From: Chryseobacterium sp. G0186 | Lineage (GTDB): Bacteria > Bacteroidota > Bacteroidia > Flavobacteriales > Weeksellaceae | Direction of reading: 5' to 3' | Assembly: GCF_003815675.1 (NCBI RefSeq) | Contig: NZ_CP033918.1 | Span: 4,712,001 to 4,776,000, forward strand | DNA length: 64,000 nucleotides | Shown: piece after piece, positions 32,861-41,301 of the stretch | Layout of the letters: each line of letters opens with the position of its first letter | Position numbering within the stretch: the stretch's first letter is position 1 | Notes under the pieces: model-generated | What the model was told of the DNA's origin: nothing | The model's database searches: none | Seen by the model: the letters and a program-made list of their open reading frames with translations, nothing else | Program-made: the position numbers and the translations under genes

Positions 32861-32883
32861 AAAAGCGCCTTTTTAGGCGCTTT
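32861..32883 (-). terminator. terminator of the T9SS surface protein gene
   Basis: On the minus strand AAAGCGCCT, then AGGCGCTTTT and a T run, a few bases past the stop at 32887. Confidence 0.85.
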
Positions 32884-32886
32884 CTA

Positions 32887-33993
32887 TTATTTCTTAACAA
32901 TCTTATGTATCGTAGAATTATTGTTTGTCTTAATCTCCATCCAATAGATTCCTGTATCTAAAAATTTAACATTAATCTTTGTAGCTTGGGATGTTATTAC
33001 TTTCTGTCCCAGAGCAGAGTAGATGTTCACTTCTTTTATATTTTCAGGGGATTCAACCTGAATAAAATCACTTGTTGGATTAGGATAAATACGGAATGCT
33101 TTTTTCTGTACAGAAGAAACTCCCAGTGTTGCATTACTGGCTTCAGTAGGGGTAAATGGTCTTCTATCTCCAAAGCTTAGTCCCATCCATTGATTATTAC
33201 TTAACTGTATCTCACTAAGATTTGTTTTCTTTTGCCAGCTGGATAAATCTTTTCCCTTATATAGCTTCCAGTTGCTGTTCCCTGTAAAGTTATTTACAGA
33301 TAAATTAGAAACCTGGCCGTTACTTGCTGTAAAGCTGAAATAAGATGCCTGTGACTGAATAAGCTGCAATGCCTGCTCTGCCGTAATGCTTCCATTGTAT
33401 TGAATTCCAAAAACAAAAGAATTGGCATTCCCGTTGGAGCTATTGGTCCCGAAATCTACAACCACAAGACTTTTATTGCTTCCCGTTCCAATCCAGTTGG
33501 TAATTTGAGATGGGGTATACCATTTAGAGTTATAGGCAGGCACAGGAGTTGATGGTGGTGTGTCAATGTGGGCATCATCAGACCCATAGGTAATTCCAAA
33601 CCATAGTCCGTCTGTTAAGCTAACAGAACCTGGACCATTATTGTTATTAGACATGTTTTCCGCACTTGACCCGAACCAGGGTATCCAGTAATCATCGGTG
33701 CTTGGAGCATGATGGTTATAGGCGAAGCTAAACAGGAATCCTGAAAGAATATCAGCCTGCATTTTAGGTTCTGCCGATGCAATGGCATTGATCATATCTT
33801 CCGCCATTAAATTATCAGCGTCAAAACGATACCCCCAGGCATAGGACTTTGGAGTGTTACTATCATTGAAATCAGCAATGAAATAAGCCTTTTTAGAACC
33901 TGTTCCTACCCAAAACTTAATGTCGTTTTCTGTGAATTGGGCAAAGAAAAACTGCATACAAAGCAGTAAGAAAAAAAGATAGATTTTTCTCAT
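32887..33993 (-). CDS. T9SS-secreted surface protein under B12 riboswitch
   Basis: 368 residues. Signal peptide MRKIYLFFLLLCMQFFFAQ. Two homologous repeats: residues about 22-160 (DIKFWVGTGSKKAYFIADFND, SYAWGYRFDADNLMAEDMI) and about 165-280 (QITNWIGTGSNKSLVVVDFGT, SFVFGIQYNGSITAEQALQ). The C-terminal 75 residues are a type A T9SS sorting domain (FRIYPNPTSDFIQVESPENI, YSALGQKV, LDTGIYWMEI, HKIVKK), so the protein is exported by the type IX system and probably anchored on the surface. A cobalamin riboswitch lies upstream, so it may capture or process cobalamin; this is inferred, not shown. Confidence 0.85.
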   Translation of the reverse strand: MRKIYLFFLLLCMQFFFAQFTENDIKFWVGTGSKKAYFIADFNDSNTPKSYAWGYRFDADNLMAEDMINAIASAEPKMQADILSGFLFSFAYNHHAPSTDDYWIPWFGSSAENMSNNNNGPGSVSLTDGLWFGITYGSDDAHIDTPPSTPVPAYNSKWYTPSQITNWIGTGSNKSLVVVDFGTNSSNGNANSFVFGIQYNGSITAEQALQLIQSQASYFSFTASNGQVSNLSVNNFTGNSNWKLYKGKDLSSWQKKTNLSEIQLSNNQWMGLSFGDRRPFTPTEASNATLGVSSVQKKAFRIYPNPTSDFIQVESPENIKEVNIYSALGQKVITSQATKINVKFLDTGIYWMEIKTNNNSTIHKIVKK

Positions 33994-34080
33994 AATATAA
34001 TTAAATTAAAGTTTTATTCCCGAAACTTATGACAGAAAGAAAGTATCATCTCTTTCATTCTGAAATTAAAGGTGTAGTAA

Positions 34081-34236
34081 AGGCAGGTCTCCTGGCTCGC
34101 ATCCTATAGCTTACCTTCCCGGATGTATTCTCCAGTGGTATCATTATGCTATAGGTGAAACAGCTTACAGTTGCGGGTACAGCTCAAGAATTGAATGTTA
34201 TTCTTACTTGATTCCCTATTAATGAACAGTGTTCAA
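34081..34236 (-). ncRNA. cobalamin riboswitch
   Basis: On the minus strand the segment contains the B12-riboswitch core: TAGGGAATCAAG, GCTGTACCCGCAACTGTAAG, TACCACTGGAG, CCGGGAAGG and, near its 3' end, GCCAGGAGACCTGCC. It ends 87 nt before the T9SS surface-protein ATG at 33993. When cobalamin binds, expression should fall. No clear terminator lies in the 87 nt, so control is probably at translation. The rest of 33994-34513 holds no gene. Confidence 0.93.
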
Positions 34237-34489
34237 CCTTACAACGTTGCAAATATATCATATAAATTTTTGAATGCCATTTTGTGAATTATACACTGAT
34301 TTATATTTTTTTAAATGGGTATGTATGATTTGTAGCTTTATATTTTACGAGTTGATATTGAATTTGAATTTATCCCTTGATTTTCGGAGTAAATGGTAGG
34401 TTCTTGTTATTTATATTTAATTCATCTCGGGGATTATATTGTTAAAACACAATTATCATTACATTCAAGATCAGTTTACAATCAATTTA

Positions 34490-34497
34490 TACTTTCG
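34490..34497 (+). promoter_or_regulatory. -7 box TACTTTCG for the esterase-like gene
   Basis: A TAnnTTTG variant 16 nt before ATG 34514; it overlaps the longer frame starting at 34439, which argues for the shorter start. Confidence 0.45.
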
Positions 34498-34513
34498 CGC
34501 CATAAAAGTTAAT

Positions 34514-35782
34514 ATGAAAAGAATACTATTATCTGCTTTGGTGATGACTGCGTTATTCTCTTGTAATAATAAAGATGATGACAATGCAACTAATCAGGAT
34601 ATTAATTACTCTAAACTTCCTCAGGAGTTTCCTTTTTCTAAAATGGCAACCATAAATGGAGTAGATGTAATCAATGGAGGGTTTGGTTCCGGTGCCGCTG
34701 CTCATCCCAGCAGAAAAGGTGAATTTTATGTCATTACAGACCGTGGTCCGAATACAGATTATCTAAATGGTAAGAAGTTTTTGACCCCCAATTTTACCCC
34801 AACTATCATGCATTTTAAAATTAATGCCGAGGGAAATGTTGAGGTGATTAAATATATTAAGCTTAAGAATCCATCCGGACAACCGATCACAGGACTTCCA
34901 AACCCTGTAGGAATGGGAAGTACGGGAGAAATAGCTTACGATGCTTCTGGAAATGTTATGGGAACGGATAATTATGGCCTGGACAGTGAAAGTATTGTAG
35001 CTGCGCCAGATGGTACATTCTGGGTTTCTGATGAGTACGGACCACACATCGTTCATTATACGGCGGAAGGGGTAGAGATGGAAAGAATAAGCCCGATTGG
35101 GGTGAATACAGGAACCAGAAAACTACCTGCAGTTTTGGCTAAAAGAAGAGCCAACAGAGGAATGGAGGGACTTTGTATCACTCCGGACGGAAGAACATTG
35201 GTAGGAACGATACAGTCAATGATGCTTGTCCCAACAAAAGCATTGGCAACCAATACTTCCTTAACCAGAATTGTCACTTTTGATATTACTACAGGACAAA
35301 CCAAACAATATCTGTATAAGCAGGATGGTGGTGCTTCTGATTCTGTGTGCGATATCACAGCATTAGGTAATAATGAATTTTTGGTGATTGAAAGAGACGG
35401 TAATTTCGGAACTCAGGGAGGCATTAAAAAAGTATACAGAATCAACCTAAGTGCTGCTACTGATGTGAACGGAACCGATCTTGCCGCAGTAGACGGAATG
35501 AAAGTTAATGGTAAGGCCTTGGAACAATGTACATGGGATGAACTTACCAATGCAGGAATCAAGCCTGTGACTAAAAAACTGGCTGTAGATTTAGTGGCAA
35601 AACTAGGCTATGAGCATGATAAATTTGAAGGAATTGTTTATTTAGGAAATAATAAACTGGCTGTTTTCAATGATGATGACTTTGGAGTAGTAGATGACGG
35701 AAGTGGAAACCCTAAAGCAAAAATTCTTCCTAAAACAGGAAAGGTAGACAAAGGAACGATGTATGTAGTCGATATTCAATAA
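34514..35782 (+). CDS. esterase-like activity of phytase family lipoprotein
   Basis: 422 residues from ATG 34514. Signal MKRILLSALVMTALFSC with lipobox LFSC, then an Asp/Asn-rich tether (NNKDDDNATNQ). The body matches the PF13449 phytase-like esterase family: GGFGSGAAAHPSRKGEFYVITDRGPNTDY, DSESIVAAPDGTFWVSDEYGPHIVHY, NRGMEGLCITPDGRTLVGT and KFEGIVYLGNNKLAVFNDDDFG. These are beta-propeller enzymes of the periplasm or surface. Substrate unknown, probably a phosphoester. Upstream frame to 34439 lacks a signal and is rejected. Confidence 0.85.
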   Translation: MKRILLSALVMTALFSCNNKDDDNATNQDINYSKLPQEFPFSKMATINGVDVINGGFGSGAAAHPSRKGEFYVITDRGPNTDYLNGKKFLTPNFTPTIMHFKINAEGNVEVIKYIKLKNPSGQPITGLPNPVGMGSTGEIAYDASGNVMGTDNYGLDSESIVAAPDGTFWVSDEYGPHIVHYTAEGVEMERISPIGVNTGTRKLPAVLAKRRANRGMEGLCITPDGRTLVGTIQSMMLVPTKALATNTSLTRIVTFDITTGQTKQYLYKQDGGASDSVCDITALGNNEFLVIERDGNFGTQGGIKKVYRINLSAATDVNGTDLAAVDGMKVNGKALEQCTWDELTNAGIKPVTKKLAVDLVAKLGYEHDKFEGIVYLGNNKLAVFNDDDFGVVDDGSGNPKAKILPKTGKVDKGTMYVVDIQ

Positions 35783-35799
35783 TTAGATTTTTTTAAAGG

Positions 35800-35832
35800 A
35801 AAACGGCGGAATCGAAGATTCCGCCGTTTTTA
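35800..35832 (+). terminator. terminator after the esterase-like gene
   Basis: 14-bp perfect stem AAAACGGCGGAATC / GATTCCGCCGTTTT with a GAA loop and T run. Confidence 0.92.
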
Positions 35833-35869
35833 TTGTTGTAACATTTTTGTAAGAATAAAAATTCAATAG

Positions 35870-35923
35870 AAATGGGCTTTAGCCCGTTTAAAATAAATAA
35901 TAATTTCCATTGGCTTCAGCCAA
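35870..35923. repeat. pair of REP-like palindromes
   Basis: GGGCTTTAGCCC (35874-35885) and TTGGCTTCAGCCAA (35910-35923) share the form GGCT-TN-AGCC. They lie between two terminators, outside any gene. Confidence 0.5.
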
Positions 35924-35933
35924 AACTTATAAT

Positions 35934-35968
35934 AAAAAACCCCTGAAAGATAATTTCAGGGGTTTTTT
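35934..35968 (-). terminator. terminator of tpiA, possibly bidirectional
   Basis: AAAAAACCCCTGAAA / TTTCAGGGGTTTTTT, with A/T tracts on both sides, 18 nt beyond the tpiA stop. Confidence 0.9.
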
Positions 35969-35985
35969 ATTTATTGCTCCCAATA

Positions 35986-36744
35986 TTAGTTGAAAGCCTC
36001 AATAATCTTAGAGAAATCCTCTAATTTCAAGGCAGCTCCTCCAATCAGACCACCGTCGATATCAGGTTGTGAGAAAATTTCTTTAGCATTATCCGGTTTT
36101 ACAGAACCTCCATAAAGAATAGAAACCTCATCAGCAACTTCTTGGCCGTATTTAGCAGCAATAATATTTCTGATGTGTGCATGGATTTCCTGAGCCTGCT
36201 CCGGACTTGCTGTTTCTCCTGTTCCGATGGCCCAAACTGGTTCGTAAGCAACCACTACTTTTTTGATCTCCTCAGCAGAAAGAGTGAAAAGCGCAACTTC
36301 TGTCTGGTTTTTTACCACTTCAAGGTGTTGTCCTGCTTTTCTTTGCTCAAGAGTTTCCCCATTACAATAGATTGGCGTAAGACCTTTATCCAAAGCTAAT
36401 TTGATTTTTCTGTTGCAGTGAGAGTCTGTTTCACCGTGGTATTGTCTTCTTTCAGAGTGACCGATCAATGATCCGGTAGCATCAATGGATTCCAGCATAT
36501 CTGCAGAAATTTCCCCTGTATAAGCTCCACTTTCATGCTCACTCATGTCCTGAGAGAATACTCCGATTTCATCCTTTTCAAAGATGTCTTTCGCCATCAT
36601 TAGGTATAAAGATGGTGGAGCAATCCAAACTTCACAGTTGGTAGCATTGTTATTTTTATAGCTTAGCAATTGAATCATTAATTGTTGTGCATCAATTACA
36701 TTTTTGTTCATTTTCCAGTTGCCTGCAACTATTTTTCTTCTCAT
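35986..36744 (-). CDS. tpiA: triosephosphate isomerase
   Basis: 252 residues; interconverts dihydroxyacetone phosphate and glyceraldehyde 3-phosphate. RRKIVAGNWKMNK carries the catalytic Lys, IGHSERRQYHGE the electrophilic His, and AYEPVWAIGTGETASPEQAQE the catalytic Glu with the flexible loop. SILYGGSVKPDNAKE and DGGLIGGAAL close the phosphate site. Normal family length. Monocistronic as far as seen; gap of 84 nt from the upstream peptidase gene. Confidence 0.97.
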   Translation of the reverse strand: MRRKIVAGNWKMNKNVIDAQQLMIQLLSYKNNNATNCEVWIAPPSLYLMMAKDIFEKDEIGVFSQDMSEHESGAYTGEISADMLESIDATGSLIGHSERRQYHGETDSHCNRKIKLALDKGLTPIYCNGETLEQRKAGQHLEVVKNQTEVALFTLSAEEIKKVVVAYEPVWAIGTGETASPEQAQEIHAHIRNIIAAKYGQEVADEVSILYGGSVKPDNAKEIFSQPDIDGGLIGGAALKLEDFSKIIEAFN

Positions 36745-36828
36745 AAGATTTATATTGATTTATTTACTTTTTAAATTAAACTCGTATCTTTTTTAATCTG
36801 TGTTATCTGCAAAATCTGCGAGCTTTTA

Positions 36829-38955
36829 TTAATTATTAATTCCCTCCAGTTTAAACATGAAAGCATAGACCAAGGCAATATCTTTCAGATAGTCAAACCT
36901 TCCTGAAGCACCGCCATGACCGTAATCCATGTCTGTTTTTAATAGTAAAACATTTTTATCGGTTTTCATATCTCTCAGTTTGGCGACCCATTTAGCAGGC
37001 TCAAAATACTGTACCTGTGAGTCATGAAGACCCGTTGTTACCAATAGGTTAGGATAGTTTTTCTTTTCTATATTTTCATACGGGGAGTAAGATTTCATAT
37101 ACAGATAAGCTTCCTTATTGTTCGGATTGCCCCATTCGTCATATTCATTGGTTGTTAAAGGAATACTTGTGTCAAGCATGGTATTGATAACATCCACAAA
37201 CGGAACCTGTGAGATCACTCCATTCCAAAGGCCAGGATTCATGTTTGCGATAGCTCCCATCAATAAACCTCCTGCACTTCCTCCCTGAGCATACAAATGT
37301 TTAGGGGAAGTATATTTTTCCTTAACTAGATATTCTCCGGAATCGATGAAATCGGTAAATGTGTTTTTCTTTTTCATCATTTTCCCGTCTTCATACCATT
37401 GTCTTCCCATTTCCTGTCCACCACGGATGTGAGCAATGGCAAAGGCAAAACCTCTGTCTAAAAGACTAAGTCTTGTACTGCTGAACGAGGCATCCATAGA
37501 ATTTCCATACGAACCGTAGGCATATAGTAAAAGGGGATTGCTTCCATCTTTTTTGAATCCTTTTTTGTAAACAATAGAGATTGGAATCTTTGTACCATCT
37601 TTAGCGGTGGCAAAAAGTCTTTCGGTAGTGTAGTTCTCTTTATTGTAACCTCCCAGAACTTCCTGTTGCTTCAGGAGTGTTCTTTTTCCGGTCTTTAAGT
37701 CCTGTTCATACTGAGAGCTTGGGGTGATCATTGAGGTATATCCGAAACGGAAATTATCGGTATTATATTCCGGATTTCCTGATGGATACACTGTATAGGC
37801 AGCCTCTTCAAATTTTAAAAATTCCTTTTTACCGGTTTTTCTATCATAGATTGCCAGTTGAGAAAGTCCGTTTTGTCTTTCACTGAAGACAAGGAAGTTC
37901 TTAAATTCAGAAATTCCTTCCATCAAAACATCTTTTCTGTGAGGAATAAAATCTTTCCAGTTTTCAATACCCGTTTTATTGAGTGGCGTTTCCACCACCT
38001 TAAAGTTGAGGGCATCCTTATTGGTCGTTATTAAAAACTTATCTTCTAATGGGGTGACATCATATAAAACATCCTTTATTCTCGGCTGGAAAACCTTAAA
38101 CTTTCCGTTAGGATCATTGGCATCCAGATATCTGGTCTCAGACGAAGTAGTAGACTGTGAGTAAATCATAATAAACTTCTGATTCTTTGACTTGGAAGCC
38201 CCAATATAATTGGTTGTATCCTTTTCCTCGTATACCAAAGCATCCTTGGAAGAATCCGTTCCCAGGGTATGTCTGTAGATCTTTTCTGTTAAAAGAGTTT
38301 CAGGGTTTTTGGAAGTATAAAAGATGGTTTTATTATCATTAGCCCATACTGCTGATCCTGTAGTATTTTTAATACCCAGATCCGTAGTTTTTCCTGTAGA
38401 AAGATCCTTTAAAAACAATTTATACTGTCTTCTGGAAACGTCATCCACTCCATAGACCATTTTCATGTTGTCCGGGCTGACGCTGAAGCCTGAAGCAGAA
38501 TAATAAGGATGTCCCTCTGCAAGCTGATCTACATCCAGAAGAACTTCTTCAGGAGCATTTAAGGTTTCCTTTTTTCTGCAGTATTTGAAATATTGTTTTC
38601 CAGTTTCTGTACGGGTATAATAATAATATCCATTTCTAAAAACCGGTACAGACTCATCCTTTTCTTTGATTCTCGCTTTCATCTCCTTGAAGAGCTTGTC
38701 TCTGAAAGGTTCTGTGTCTTTCATCATACCCTCCCAATAGGTATTTTCGGCCTTTAAATAATCAACGACCTTGGTAGAATCTTTTCCTTTTTTAAAATAA
38801 TCAATCATCCAGTAATAAGGATCATTTACCTTATCACCATGGATTTCTCTGATGTGTTCCTGCTTTTCAGCTACAGGAGCCTTCATGTCCGGAAATTTTT
38901 GAGATTGAAATGTTGATGCACTCATTACTAATAATCCTAGATAAATTTTTTTCAT
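36829..38955 (-). CDS. S9 family prolyl oligopeptidase (protease II-like)
   Basis: 708 residues from ATG 38955; the frame also has Met at 38976, but MKKIYLGLLVMSASTFQSQ is the better signal peptide start. Residues 30-400 form the beta-propeller (DPYYWMIDYFKKG, GKQYFKYCRKKE). The hydrolase domain has LYAYGSYGNSMDASFS, then GGSAGGLLMGAIANMNPGLW with the catalytic Ser, and a late GHGGASGRFDYL with the His. Cleaves short peptides after basic or proline residues; the signal suggests a periplasmic enzyme. Followed upstream by a TerB-like gene 3 nt apart. Confidence 0.9.
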   Translation of the reverse strand: MKKIYLGLLVMSASTFQSQKFPDMKAPVAEKQEHIREIHGDKVNDPYYWMIDYFKKGKDSTKVVDYLKAENTYWEGMMKDTEPFRDKLFKEMKARIKEKDESVPVFRNGYYYYTRTETGKQYFKYCRKKETLNAPEEVLLDVDQLAEGHPYYSASGFSVSPDNMKMVYGVDDVSRRQYKLFLKDLSTGKTTDLGIKNTTGSAVWANDNKTIFYTSKNPETLLTEKIYRHTLGTDSSKDALVYEEKDTTNYIGASKSKNQKFIMIYSQSTTSSETRYLDANDPNGKFKVFQPRIKDVLYDVTPLEDKFLITTNKDALNFKVVETPLNKTGIENWKDFIPHRKDVLMEGISEFKNFLVFSERQNGLSQLAIYDRKTGKKEFLKFEEAAYTVYPSGNPEYNTDNFRFGYTSMITPSSQYEQDLKTGKRTLLKQQEVLGGYNKENYTTERLFATAKDGTKIPISIVYKKGFKKDGSNPLLLYAYGSYGNSMDASFSSTRLSLLDRGFAFAIAHIRGGQEMGRQWYEDGKMMKKKNTFTDFIDSGEYLVKEKYTSPKHLYAQGGSAGGLLMGAIANMNPGLWNGVISQVPFVDVINTMLDTSIPLTTNEYDEWGNPNNKEAYLYMKSYSPYENIEKKNYPNLLVTTGLHDSQVQYFEPAKWVAKLRDMKTDKNVLLLKTDMDYGHGGASGRFDYLKDIALVYAFMFKLEGINN

Positions 38956-38979
38956 GGTTATTGGATTTTGGATCAATGT

Positions 38980-39330
38980 TTATGATAACCCCCAAAGGTT
39001 TTTCAGAAGAATATAGAACGTATGTTCCTCTTCCGTTACCTTGTTATCTGCTTTGATTAATGATTTTGCAAACTGGGCAAATTTTACACGCTCATCCTCC
39101 GTAGAATCATCTAGAAAGCATCTTGCATGGAATTCAAAGTGATCTTTCCATTCCTCAGGCTGTAACAGGGCAAGAGTGTCAAGCTCATTGTCAAGATTCA
39201 TTCTGAACGGAAATTCATCAGCCAGGTATTGCTGTACAAGCATTCCTTCCTCAGGAGCAAACTCTCCGTCCACAGAAGAAAGGATCATTAATAAGTGATA
39301 ACCGGCGATTGATTTATTTGATTTTTGCAT
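38980..39330 (-). CDS. TerB-like protein
   Basis: 116 residues, acidic and helical. LLMILSSVDGEFAPEEGMLVQQYL near the N-terminus and FAKSLIKADNKVTEEEHTFYILLKNLWGL at the C-terminus show the two-part acidic helical pattern of TerB-family proteins, with metal-binding Asp/Glu (VDGEF, ADNKV). Tellurite-resistance families share this fold; a stress or metal role is possible but not shown. Only 3 nt precede the annotated region of the S9 peptidase frame, so the two form an operon. Confidence 0.65.
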   Translation of the reverse strand: MQKSNKSIAGYHLLMILSSVDGEFAPEEGMLVQQYLADEFPFRMNLDNELDTLALLQPEEWKDHFEFHARCFLDDSTEDERVKFAQFAKSLIKADNKVTEEEHTFYILLKNLWGLS

Positions 39331-39370
39331 TTGTTTTTAAATTTAATGTTGAAGTTTAGTGTTTAAATTT

Positions 39371-39398
39371 GATAGTTGATAGTTGATAGTTGATAGTT
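39371..39398 (+). repeat. short tandem repeat GATAGTT x4
   Basis: Four exact copies of the 7-mer GATAGTT between the TerB-like and DoxX-like genes; a slippage-prone tract with no coding frame. Confidence 0.9.
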
Positions 39399-39433
39399 GG
39401 AAGATATCATCCATCGTTAATCAATTAATATCT

Positions 39434-40543
39434 CTATTTGACGTAATCCTTTGCAGGCTGTTTGTCTACAATTTTTCCGTTTTCAAGGATCAGTACAAAA
39501 GGGTTGCTTCTCGCAATCGTTTTAATGGCTGTCCCGTCCATCATTGCATTTTTAATCGTTTTAAAAGTATTCTGATACATTGAAACCCCGTAAATAACTG
39601 CTCCTTTTTGAGCATTCACTTTAGCTTCCACCTTTTGAAGAAGATCAGCAGAAACCTCTTTTGGATGGTAGGAAAACACTAAAATAGCCTTTGGAGCCTT
39701 GATGATTTCGTCAGTAAGTTCCATTCCTGTAGGATCCTCGATTTTAAATTTCACAATCTCAGATTTATATCCTTCTTTTACCAGAACAGATTCATTCTTA
39801 CCCTCTTCAATTTTCCATGGAGAACCCTCTTCCCAGTATTTTGTTTCCTTAATGTAATCATCCTGGTTTACCTTTAAAACTTCTCCTGTCTTTTGGTTTT
39901 TAAGAGAGTAAAAAGTCTTGTATTCAGATGGATTTTTATTAATTTTTTCTTTTTCTGCCTTAATGTTTGTTCCGATCTTGTAATCACGGAAATCAATCAT
40001 TGGTTCATGCATAATTCCCTGTGCCATAATGTAAATCATAACCAAGGAAAATGCACCCAGAATGTAATATTTAAACTTGCTTGAAGACTCCTTTCTGGTG
40101 CTGCCGTATTCATCTTTTTTACAGAATTCTTTTCTGTATAGTATAAACAGAAGAATAAGTCCTACAAGAAGAGCAACATCTTTGAAAAAGCTCTGCCAAG
40201 GCGTAAATTTGATCGCATCTCCAAAACATCCGCAATCAGTTACCACATTGAAGTAAGCAGAATAAAATGTAAGGAATCCGAAGAACACACAAAGCGCTAT
40301 TAAACTTGATAAGGTAAATTTAAGCTTTAGTTTCAGCAGCAGCATAAACCCTAGGAAAAGCTCCAGTACAACAACTATAATGGAAAACAGCAGTGCAAAT
40401 TTTTCAAAAAATGGCATATTGAAGACAGCAGGTGAGAAATATTCCTCCATTTTAAAGGAAAATCCTACCAGATCCACAGCTTTTACAAAGCCTGAAAGGA
40501 TAAAAATAACCGCGATAATAAAGCGTAATAAACCTTTGATCAT
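39434..40543 (-). CDS. DoxX-like/BT_3928 family membrane protein
   Basis: 369 residues. First 130 residues form a DoxX-type four-helix membrane domain (LLRFIIAVIFILSGFVKAVDLVGF, FALLFSIIVVVLELFLGFMLLLKL, FTLSSLIALCVFFGFLTFYSAYF, and VVTDCGCFGDAIKFTPWQSFFKDVALLVGL). The CGCFG motif is shared with MauE-like proteins. The C-terminal half (from about 165) is one more helix plus a soluble domain with an alpha/beta layout (APKAILVFSYHPKEVSADLLQKV). It ends NPFVLILENGKIVDKQP, a thioredoxin-like strand. Function unknown; redox role is inference. Abuts the DUF1599 gene by 1 nt. Confidence 0.75.
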   Translation of the reverse strand: MIKGLLRFIIAVIFILSGFVKAVDLVGFSFKMEEYFSPAVFNMPFFEKFALLFSIIVVVLELFLGFMLLLKLKLKFTLSSLIALCVFFGFLTFYSAYFNVVTDCGCFGDAIKFTPWQSFFKDVALLVGLILLFILYRKEFCKKDEYGSTRKESSSKFKYYILGAFSLVMIYIMAQGIMHEPMIDFRDYKIGTNIKAEKEKINKNPSEYKTFYSLKNQKTGEVLKVNQDDYIKETKYWEEGSPWKIEEGKNESVLVKEGYKSEIVKFKIEDPTGMELTDEIIKAPKAILVFSYHPKEVSADLLQKVEAKVNAQKGAVIYGVSMYQNTFKTIKNAMMDGTAIKTIARSNPFVLILENGKIVDKQPAKDYVK

Positions 40544-40544
40544 A

Positions 40545-41111
40545 TTAAATAGTTTTGGGTTCGAATTGTTTTTGTTGCTCAGAGAATTTTATCAGACAGA
40601 AGATGGCATAGTTCAGCATATCGAAGTAATTGGCATCTAGCCCTTCTGATACAATAGTCTTCCCTTGGTTATCCTCAATCTGCTTGGTTCTTAATACTTT
40701 CTGATAAATAAGATCTGTGATCGAAGAGATTCTCATATCTCTCCATGCCTCACCATAATCATGATTTTTTCTTTCCATTAAAGCCTTAGCTTCACCGGAA
40801 TATTTGTCATAAAGACCTAAAATTTCTTCCTTATTTTCATTAAAGTCATTGGAAAGCCCTTTCTCAAGCTGGATAAGCCCAATGATAGAATAGTTGACAA
40901 TTGCGATAAATTCATCCTCCTCACTTTCATCCACCATTTTTACATCGGTCATCTGCAGCGTACGGATTCTGTTGACTTTTATATAAATTTGATCCGTAAT
41001 GGAACTGGGTCTTAAAACCCTCCAGGCTGCCCCGTAATCCTGCAGCTTTTTACTGAAAAGATCACGACACTGATTGATAACTTCCTGAAACTGTACTGAC
41101 GTTTTTAGCAT
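40545..41111 (-). CDS. DUF1599 family protein
   Basis: 188 residues from ATG 41111 (MLKTSVQFQEVINQCRDLF). A longer frame to 41168 would run through a -7 box at 41129-41136, so it is rejected. The protein shows an internal duplication: KKLQDYGAAWRVLRPSSITD with IYIKVNRIRTLQ, and about 75 residues later RKNHDYGEAWRDMRISSITD with IYQKVLRTKQIE. This is the DUF1599 signature. Cytoplasmic; related to nucleotide pyrophosphohydrolase-like helical folds, but function unknown. Ends 1 nt before the DoxX-like gene; likely one operon. Confidence 0.82.
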   Translation of the reverse strand: MLKTSVQFQEVINQCRDLFSKKLQDYGAAWRVLRPSSITDQIYIKVNRIRTLQMTDVKMVDESEEDEFIAIVNYSIIGLIQLEKGLSNDFNENKEEILGLYDKYSGEAKALMERKNHDYGEAWRDMRISSITDLIYQKVLRTKQIEDNQGKTIVSEGLDANYFDMLNYAIFCLIKFSEQQKQFEPKTI

Positions 41112-41128
41112 AAATTTTCTTAATCTTC

Positions 41129-41136
41129 CAAATATA
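41129..41136 (-). promoter_or_regulatory. -7 box TATATTTG for the DUF1599 operon
   Basis: TATATTTG on the minus strand, 17 nt before ATG 41111; no TTG at the expected -33. Confidence 0.5.
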
Positions 41137-41264
41137 CGAATTAGGTTTTGTTTATGCATAATGAGCAATCAGTAATAAATGATGATAGAAAACATAGCCG
41201 GTTAATTTGGTCATTCCAAATTATAACCTCTAATTTCCAGCTTCTGAATTCTCATTCAAATCAC

Positions 41265-41272
41265 TAATTTTG
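41265..41272 (+). promoter_or_regulatory. -7 box TAATTTTG for folP
   Basis: TAATTTTG, 29 nt before the folP ATG; no TTG at canonical distance. Confidence 0.45.
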
Positions 41273-41301
41273 CAACAGACAAAAATCAATTATAAACTCA
41301 C

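Noticed and set aside
34439..34513. Longer start for the esterase-like lipoprotein
   Set aside because: The -7-like box lies inside it and the lipoprotein signal starts at 34514.
41112..41168. Longer start for the DUF1599 protein
   Set aside because: A TATATTTG box lies at 41129-41136 and the conserved domain begins after 41111.
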